A stretch of DNA of 11,331 nucleotides from Alphaproteobacteria bacterium (lineage in GTDB: Bacteria > Pseudomonadota > Alphaproteobacteria > Micavibrionales > UBA2020): assembly GCA_023136145.1 (NCBI GenBank), contig JAGLRU010000139.1, positions 1-11,331 of the forward strand, given 5' to 3'. Positions within the stretch are counted from its first letter, which is position 1. Each line of letters starts with the position of its first letter. The notes under the pieces are model-generated. The model had not been told where the DNA came from, searched no databases, and saw only the letters and a list, made by a program, of their open reading frames with translations. The translations under genes and the position numbers were made by a program. Shown here piece after piece: positions 7,084-11,331 of this stretch.

Positions 7084-8997
7084 ATGACCTTAAATAAAAA
7101 AAGATACACAAAAAAACGGGCAAATAAAAACACGCTGTCAAAAACAAGGCAAGTAGAAACCGTCGAGCCGGATGACCCAAACGAAAGAATCATCGGCGTT
7201 TTCAAGGACTGCAAGGACGGCGGAATCATCATACCGACCGATCGAAAAATCAAAGATGATTTTTTCGTCCCACGCAAGTTCGCAGGAAAAGCTCATGATG
7301 GCGATCTGGTGGCAGTGGAGAGGATTCCTCCCGGCTCTGGATATCCACGCTCAAGAAACCTAGTAAAAATCTCCGCCCATCTCGGCAAAAAAAACGACCC
7401 ACGACTTATCAGCTTGATCGCCATTCATTCCCACAGTATCCCGGACAAATTCTCCAAAGATACTTTGAAAGAAGCCGACAACATAAAAGAACCAACCCTT
7501 TCCGGAGGTCGCGAAGATTTGCGATCCATTCCATTGATAACAATTGACGGTGCCGATGCACGCGATTTCGATGATGCAGTGTTCGCCGAGCCGGATATAC
7601 ACCCCGCCAACGCAGGTGGTTGGCATATTATAGTGGCGATAGCAGATGTGTCGTACTATGTGCGCCGGGAGTCGGCACTAGACAAGACGGCATTTGAGCG
7701 CGGTAATTCCACCTATTTCGCTGACCGCGTAGTACCGATGCTTCCAGAACGGCTTTCCAACGACCTATGCTCCCTAAAGCCAAAAGTCGAACGTGCCTGC
7801 CTCGCCTGTCATCTGTGGATCGACAAAGACGGAAAACTTATCGCCCATAAATTCACGCGCGGGCTTATGCGCTCGGCGGCGCGCCTCACTTATGAAGAGG
7901 TGGAAAACGCTCATAAAGGTTATCCCGATGCTATAACCGGAGCTTTGTTTGAAACCGTTATCAAACCACTCTACAAAGCCTACGACCTTTTGAAACGTGC
8001 GCGAAGCTTACGCGGTGCCATAGAGATCGACCTGCCGGAACGCAAGGCTCTGATAAATGAGAAAGGCATCGTTACCTCAATAGTGCCGTGTCAACGCTTG
8101 GAAAGCCATCAGCTTGTCGAGGAATTTATGATTCTTGCCAACGTTGCAGCAGCTGAGACTCTGGAAGGCAAAAAAGCACCTTGTCTATATCGCGTTCACG
8201 ACAAACCGGCCTTCGACCGCATCGAAAGTACCCGCACGTTTCTGAAAGAAATCGGTTACAGTCTACCGAAGGCGGAAAACCTGCATCCCAAAAACATCAA
8301 CCGTATCCTGACTTTGTCAGCCAACAAACCAGACAAAGAACTCGTCCACACGCTTTTACTGCGAACACAGAGCACAGCGAATTACAGCCCTGACAATATC
8401 GGGCACTTCGGGCTGGCGTTAGAAAAATACGCGCACTTTACCTCTCCAATCCGACGCTATGCGGATCTAGTGGTGCATCGCTCGCTTGTAAAATCCCATA
8501 AACTCGGCATCGGGGGATTGGAAAATTCAGAGGCAGAAACACTAAATGAAACAGCCGACCATATCTCAATAACCGAACGCAGATCAATGCTAGCCGAGCG
8601 CGATTCAATGGACAGATTCACCGCCCAATACCTTAGCAATAATGTCGGCGATGAATTTAAAGGTAAAATTGGAACAGTCACACACTTCGGGTTATTTGTG
8701 ACGCTTGATGAATCCGGTGCCGACGGCTTAGTACCAATCAGAAGCCTTCCCCGCGACTATTACGTTCACGATGAAGAACGCCATATACTAACCGGAAATA
8801 AATACGGACGCACCTATCGCCTCTCCCAGCCTGTCGTCGTATGTCTTCTGGAAGCCAACCCAATGTGCGGAAAAATCACATTTAAAATAATTGAAACGGG
8901 AGATAGAAAATCGAAAGGTACACCACGCAGTCACTCCGGCAAAAAAAGTTTAGGCAAACGCCGGAAAGACAAAAATAAAAAAAGTAGAAGGAAATAA
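7084..8997 (+). CDS. rnr: Ribonuclease R, N-terminally short form
   Basis: RNase R is a processive 3'-to-5' exoribonuclease of the RNase II/R family that degrades structured RNA. After a lysine-rich start, a cold-shock-like segment lies at about residues 36-100 (RIIGVFK...IIPTDRK). The RNB catalytic domain carries D155, D161, D163 and D164 in IDGADARDFDDA, and later HFTSPIRRYADLVVHRSL. An S1 domain follows (about 520-605, GKIGTVTHFGLFVTL), then a lysine/arginine-rich tail. At 637 residues it is shorter than typical RNase R. Against the E. coli catalytic Asp272 it lacks about 117 residues in front of the active site, corresponding to the helix-turn-helix and most of the first cold-shock domain. 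An in-frame stop at 7069 rules out a longer start. The ribosome site is weak. RNase II is an alternative name, but the basic tail and context favour RNase R. Confidence 0.9.
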   Translation: MTLNKKRYTKKRANKNTLSKTRQVETVEPDDPNERIIGVFKDCKDGGIIIPTDRKIKDDFFVPRKFAGKAHDGDLVAVERIPPGSGYPRSRNLVKISAHLGKKNDPRLISLIAIHSHSIPDKFSKDTLKEADNIKEPTLSGGREDLRSIPLITIDGADARDFDDAVFAEPDIHPANAGGWHIIVAIADVSYYVRRESALDKTAFERGNSTYFADRVVPMLPERLSNDLCSLKPKVERACLACHLWIDKDGKLIAHKFTRGLMRSAARLTYEEVENAHKGYPDAITGALFETVIKPLYKAYDLLKRARSLRGAIEIDLPERKALINEKGIVTSIVPCQRLESHQLVEEFMILANVAAAETLEGKKAPCLYRVHDKPAFDRIESTRTFLKEIGYSLPKAENLHPKNINRILTLSANKPDKELVHTLLLRTQSTANYSPDNIGHFGLALEKYAHFTSPIRRYADLVVHRSLVKSHKLGIGGLENSEAETLNETADHISITERRSMLAERDSMDRFTAQYLSNNVGDEFKGKIGTVTHFGLFVTLDESGADGLVPIRSLPRDYYVHDEERHILTGNKYGRTYRLSQPVVVCLLEANPMCGKITFKIIETGDRKSKGTPRSHSGKKSLGKRRKDKNKKSRRK

Positions 8998-9010
8998 AGT
9001 ACTAGCAAGC

Positions 9011-9556
9011 TTATGCTATCTTTACTTGGATATTCTTGATTTCATCTAGAATCGCAATATAAGCAGTGAAGCTTTCAATCGCTTCTGGAGAAATAAATTC
9101 TACTATGTTGCGGTTGTAAGCATCCATATAACGATTGATATCCTTTTCATAGCAAATCCCTTCCTGTCTTTCCTCGATGATACAGTCATCATTACCAAGA
9201 TTAGCCATGCAGTGAATGCTTCCCGTAGGTATATATACGGATTCATAAGGAAGTATCTCCAGACGCTTACCATCCAGTAATGCCGTTAATATTCCTTTCT
9301 TAACGGTCCATGTTTCACGTCGCTGATTATGGGACTGCAAAGAAAGTGCCCGCCCTGATTTTATGATAATAATTTTTTCGCAATATTCTTCGTTATTGGC
9401 AGTAATTCCGATGTCCGTAACGACATAATAACCCCAAGGACGAACATCTTTATCTCCAATATAATATGTCTCCATCGTGAGCTTTATGGAAGCGGACAGT
9501 TTTTCAATAGATAAATTTCTCATAACTTCATTCCAAAAAGCTAAGCTATTAGCCAT
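9011..9556 (-). CDS. Mannose-6-phosphate isomerase-type cupin protein
   Basis: A single cupin domain of the type II mannose-6-phosphate isomerase class, like the C-terminal part of ManC/AlgA. Visible family hallmarks are RPWGYY near residue 39, the first cupin motif region SLQSHNQRRETWTVKKG, and the second, ESVYIPTGSIHCMANLG, followed by IIEERQEG and a DINRYMDAYNR end. Metal-ligand candidates are the H and E in SHNQRRET and the H in SIHCM. The protein is 181 residues and has no nucleotidyltransferase domain. Known relatives interconvert mannose-6-phosphate and fructose-6-phosphate, but small free-standing members may have other sugar substrates. The start is uncertain: ATG at 9556 has no clear ribosome site, and ATGs at 9523 and 9475 are possible, the last lying just before the conserved domain. 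It converges with rnr. Its base composition looks AT-richer than the pyrB-rnr block. Confidence 0.8.
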   Translation of the reverse strand: MANSLAFWNEVMRNLSIEKLSASIKLTMETYYIGDKDVRPWGYYVVTDIGITANNEEYCEKIIIIKSGRALSLQSHNQRRETWTVKKGILTALLDGKRLEILPYESVYIPTGSIHCMANLGNDDCIIEERQEGICYEKDINRYMDAYNRNIVEFISPEAIESFTAYIAILDEIKNIQVKIA

Positions 9557-9858
9557 TCAAAAGCAACTATGGTTAAATACGACTGTATGCAAAGTAAAAC
9601 ATAATTATGTACCATTTACAAATATGTCAAGTTTAAAATCAAAATTAGGTATAATGGATAAAATGGGTTGTTGAATCAGGTCTGAGCAATGAAGGTTTTG
9701 ATCATTTTTGAGCGTCTATGCTGGCCCCGGTTTTTGAGATAGTAGGTTAAGAGAAAGTTTAGCTCTTAAAAGTAACCAACCAGAGGTGGTTCTACTTTGT
9801 TGGACAAGTTTGCGGGTGGGATGCGGATCAGATGTACAGGGCTTTTGATAGATCGCTT
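9557..9858. other. 302-bp gap between cupin and tag, with two hairpins
   Basis: No gene is supported on either strand. The left part (about 9557-9680) is very AT-rich and holds the cupin promoter candidate. The right part is more mixed and contains two stem-loops. TTAAGAG (9747-9753) pairs with CTCTTAA (9763-9769). AACC-A-ACC (9774-9781) pairs with GGTGGTT (9785-9791) through a one-base bulge. The block downstream, near 9793-9806 (TACTTTGTTGGACA), has the feel of an insertion-sequence end, but there is no transposase gene here. Confidence 0.5.
9604..9630 (-). promoter_or_regulatory. Candidate promoter for the cupin gene
   Basis: On the minus strand, a perfect TTGACA (-35, 9630-9625) is followed after 15 bp by CATAAT (-10, 9609-9604, 5 of 6). 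The spacing is slightly short. Transcription would begin near 9597, giving a leader of about 40 nt to the ATG at 9556. Confidence 0.45.
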
Positions 9859-10437
9859 CTATTGCATTTTCTTGCAGATGCTGTATCTAAAGCATTCCGT
9901 TAGATGGTTATTTATTAATCCTGTCGCTTGCATATATGCGTAAAGAATGATTGAACCCACAAAAGACATGCCACGTTTTTTTAGATTCACGGATAGGGCA
10001 TCGCTTTCTTTTGAGGTGACTGGAATATCGGAGTGGTTTTTGTGTGCGTTGATGATCGGTTTGCCGCCGACGAATTCCCAGACATATTTGTCGAAGGAGC
10101 CGTATTCTTTTTGTATTGCAAGGAAAGCGTGGGCATTTTTACGCGCCGCAAAGACTTTCAGGCGGTTGCGAATGATAGATGGATTTTTCAGGAGTTTTTC
10201 AAGTTCCCCATCCGTCATGCGGGCGATTTTGGATGGATCGAAATCTTTAAAGGCTTTGCGATATCCTTCGCGCCGTTTCAGAATTGTTTCCCAGCTTAAA
10301 CCCGCCTGAGCACCTTCGAGAATCAGGAATTCAAAATGTTTTCGGTCGTCATGAACAGGAACGCCCCATTCAGAATCATGATACTCATCGTAGAAGTCCT
10401 TGCCTTTTCCTACCCAGTGGCAGCGTTTTTTCGTCAT
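9859..10437 (-). CDS. tag: DNA-3-methyladenine glycosylase I
   Basis: Tag removes 3-methyladenine from alkylated DNA, starting base excision repair in the cytosol. The 192-residue protein carries the zinc-snap ligands: C6, H20 in EYHDSEWG, H178 and C182 in NHLTEC. These match Cys4, His17, His175 and Cys179 of the E. coli enzyme. The active-site segment LEGAQAGLSWETILKRREGYR contains E41 (E. coli Glu38) and W49, and Y19 matches Tyr16. NPSIIRNRLKVFAARKNA fits the helix-hairpin-helix region. Its ATG overlaps the dut stop by one base (TAATG), and there is no strong ribosome site of its own, so translation is probably coupled to dut. It ends with a short IC-KKMQ tail. The family call is secure. 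Confidence 0.96.
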   Translation of the reverse strand: MTKKRCHWVGKGKDFYDEYHDSEWGVPVHDDRKHFEFLILEGAQAGLSWETILKRREGYRKAFKDFDPSKIARMTDGELEKLLKNPSIIRNRLKVFAARKNAHAFLAIQKEYGSFDKYVWEFVGGKPIINAHKNHSDIPVTSKESDALSVNLKKRGMSFVGSIILYAYMQATGLINNHLTECFRYSICKKMQ

Positions 10438-10904
10438 TATGATGCTTTTTTAATGCCAGTCGAGCCGAAGCCACTGGAACCGCGTTCCGTCTCGTCAAGT
10501 TTATCGACGGCATTACAGAGGATGCGGGTATAGGGGGCAACAACCATCTGTGCGATTCTCATTCCGCATTCAATAGTAAAAGGCTCAGCTCCGAGATTTA
10601 TCAAGATCACTTTGATTTCGCCGCGATAGTCGGCATCAATTGTGCCGGGAGAATTCAGAACTGTTACTCCGTTTTTGGCGGAAAGGCCGGAGCGAGGGCG
10701 AATCTGTGCTTCATATCCTTCCGGCAATGCAATCGCGATGCCCGTTGGTGTAAGTGTGCGTTCACCCGGCTTCAGTATGATGGGAGTATCTATGGCTGCT
10801 TCCAGATCCAAACCTGCGGAGTGTTCGGTCGCATATCGCGGAAGATTTAGCTCTCTGGCGTGTGGCAATTTGGTTATAGCAACGGTCAGGTGTGATTTTG
10901 TCAT
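10437..10904 (-). CDS. dut: dUTP diphosphatase (dUTPase)
   Basis: Dut hydrolyses dUTP to dUMP and pyrophosphate, keeping uracil out of DNA and supplying dUMP for thymidylate synthesis. All five motifs of the trimeric dUTPase family are present in the 155 residues: motif I AGLDLEA (30-36), motif II PRSGLSA (70-76), motif III SPGTIDADYRGE (85-96, with catalytic D90 and substrate-binding Y93), motif IV GMRIAQMV (114-121), and motif V RGSSGFGSTG (141-150). The ATG at 10904 has GGAG six bases upstream, a good ribosome site. It is the first gene of a minus-strand dut-tag pair with a one-base overlap, and is divergent from the XRE regulator across a 197-bp region. Confidence 0.97.
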   Translation of the reverse strand: MTKSHLTVAITKLPHARELNLPRYATEHSAGLDLEAAIDTPIILKPGERTLTPTGIAIALPEGYEAQIRPRSGLSAKNGVTVLNSPGTIDADYRGEIKVILINLGAEPFTIECGMRIAQMVVAPYTRILCNAVDKLDETERGSSGFGSTGIKKAS

Positions 10905-10910
10905 GTGATA

Positions 10911-10914
10911 CTCC
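10911..10914 (-). promoter_or_regulatory. Shine-Dalgarno site of dut
   Basis: GGAG on the minus strand lies 6 bases before the dut ATG at 10904, supporting that start for the dut-tag transcript. Confidence 0.6.
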
Positions 10915-11038
10915 GAATACTTGTGTGAGTTGCATTTTTAGCCTTAATTTTGGTGAAAATAAATAGCTTTTATTTGTTTCATAATATTCCAAAAAGATTG
11001 ATATTAAAGCTTGAATACAGTTGTATGTTGACATACGG

Positions 11039-11067
11039 TTGACATATACAGGTTGTGTTGCTATATT
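11039..11067 (+). promoter_or_regulatory. Near-consensus sigma-70-type promoter of the XRE gene
   Basis: A perfect TTGACA (-35, 11039-11044) is followed after exactly 17 bp by TATATT (-10, 11062-11067, 5 of 6). Transcription would begin near 11074, leaving a short leader of about 28 nt with a perfect ribosome site. This is the strongest promoter in the window. Confidence 0.75.
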
Positions 11068-11073
11068 AACACA
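11054..11073. promoter_or_regulatory. Dyad over the -10 box: candidate operator
   Basis: TGTGTT (11054-11059) and AACACA (11068-11073) form a perfect 6-bp inverted repeat with an 8-bp centre that contains the whole -10 hexamer. A protein bound here would block RNA polymerase. Autoregulation by the XRE protein is the natural guess, but the sequence alone does not show which protein binds. Confidence 0.45.
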
Positions 11074-11089
11074 TATATTGTTTATTTTT

Positions 11090-11095
11090 AGGAGG
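11090..11095 (+). promoter_or_regulatory. Perfect Shine-Dalgarno site of the XRE gene
   Basis: AGGAGG lies 6 bases before the ATG at 11102, the best ribosome site in the window, and fixes the start of the gene. Confidence 0.8.
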
Positions 11096-11101
11096 AATAT
11101 A

Positions 11102-11331
11102 ATGCCACGTATAAAAACGGCAGATTCAGGGCCGAATCCAGTTGACATTTATGTTGGAGCTAGGGTGAAGTCTCGAAGGCTTGTTCTTGGCTTAAGCCAA
11201 GAGGATTTGGCAAAGTCGATTGGCCTGACATTTCAGCAAGTTCAAAAATATGAACGTGGTATCAATCGTATCAGCGTCAGTCGTCTGGTTGATATTTGTC
11301 GTGCCTTGAAAACACCGATTGATCATTTTCT
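11102..11331 (+). CDS. XRE-family helix-turn-helix regulator, C-terminus outside the window
   Basis: The 76 visible residues begin MPRIKTADSGPNPVDIYVGARV and contain a Cro/C1-type helix-turn-helix at about 32-51 (SQEDLAKSIGLTFQQVQKYE), followed by RGINRISVSRLVDICRALKTPIDHF. This matches a regulator type common in Alphaproteobacteria, in which a short N-terminal arm leads into the DNA-binding domain and a short C-terminal segment follows. Such proteins bind DNA as dimers; their targets are mostly unknown. A perfect AGGAGG and a near-consensus promoter precede it. The dyad over the promoter suggests repression, perhaps by itself. It is divergent from dut-tag, so it might also act on those genes. 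The right window edge cuts it, and its C-terminal length cannot be judged. Confidence 0.88.
   Translation, partial: MPRIKTADSGPNPVDIYVGARVKSRRLVLGLSQEDLAKSIGLTFQQVQKYERGINRISVSRLVDICRALKTPIDHF

Noticed and set aside
8998..9030. AGCAAGCTTATGCT imperfect palindrome as a shared terminator between rnr and the cupin gene
   Set aside because: The arms are only four perfect bases, the sequence overlaps the cupin stop, and there is no T-run on either side.
10762..11148. A 128-codon open frame on the minus strand
   Set aside because: It covers the XRE promoter and overlaps the dut 5' end in another frame. The dut and XRE genes fully account for the coding signal.
1..11331. CRISPR array, tRNA, rRNA or complete insertion sequence
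   Set aside because: No regularly spaced direct repeats, cloverleaf-like sequence, ribosomal RNA stretch or transposase gene was seen on either strand.

Overview
The window looks like ordinary chromosomal DNA of an alphaproteobacterium of moderate to low GC content. The main evidence is the run pyrB - plsY - dprA - topA - rnr on the plus strand. This is the usual alphaproteobacterial cluster pyrB-pyrC-plsY-dprA-topA-rnr with pyrC missing. The XRE-type regulator at the right edge also has an alphaproteobacterial look (N-terminal ADSGPNPVDIYVGARV). The genus cannot be named from the sequence alone.

Left edge (1-1102): the N-terminal part of a single receiver-domain response regulator on the minus strand runs off the window. 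It is divergent from a short A24 prepilin-peptidase-like membrane protein on the plus strand. Middle (1130-8997): aspartate carbamoyltransferase, the acyl-phosphate glycerol acyltransferase PlsY, DprA, DNA topoisomerase I and an RNase R shorter than usual at its N-terminus. plsY and dprA overlap by one base. Three intergenic gaps in this block each hold a palindromic element: a full 88-bp element after pyrB, a short degenerate one after dprA, and a CCCCCGC/GCGGGGG hairpin after topA. Right part (9011-11331): a minus-strand mannose-6-phosphate-isomerase-type cupin in AT-rich surroundings, a 302-bp gap with two hairpins, a coupled minus-strand dut-tag pair, and a divergent XRE regulator cut by the window edge. 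The regulator has a near-consensus promoter with a dyad over its -10 box.

The genes are mostly housekeeping: pyrimidine synthesis, phospholipid synthesis, uptake and handling of single-stranded DNA, DNA supercoiling, RNA turnover, dUTP clearance and alkylation repair. I see no CRISPR array, tRNA, rRNA, intact transposon, or obvious new defence or biosynthetic system. The points most worth a second look are the missing pyrC, with an orphan Shine-Dalgarno sequence and a repeat in its place; the N-terminally shortened RNase R, which also sits just after a repeat; and the dyad and direct repeats in the dut/XRE divergent promoter region.
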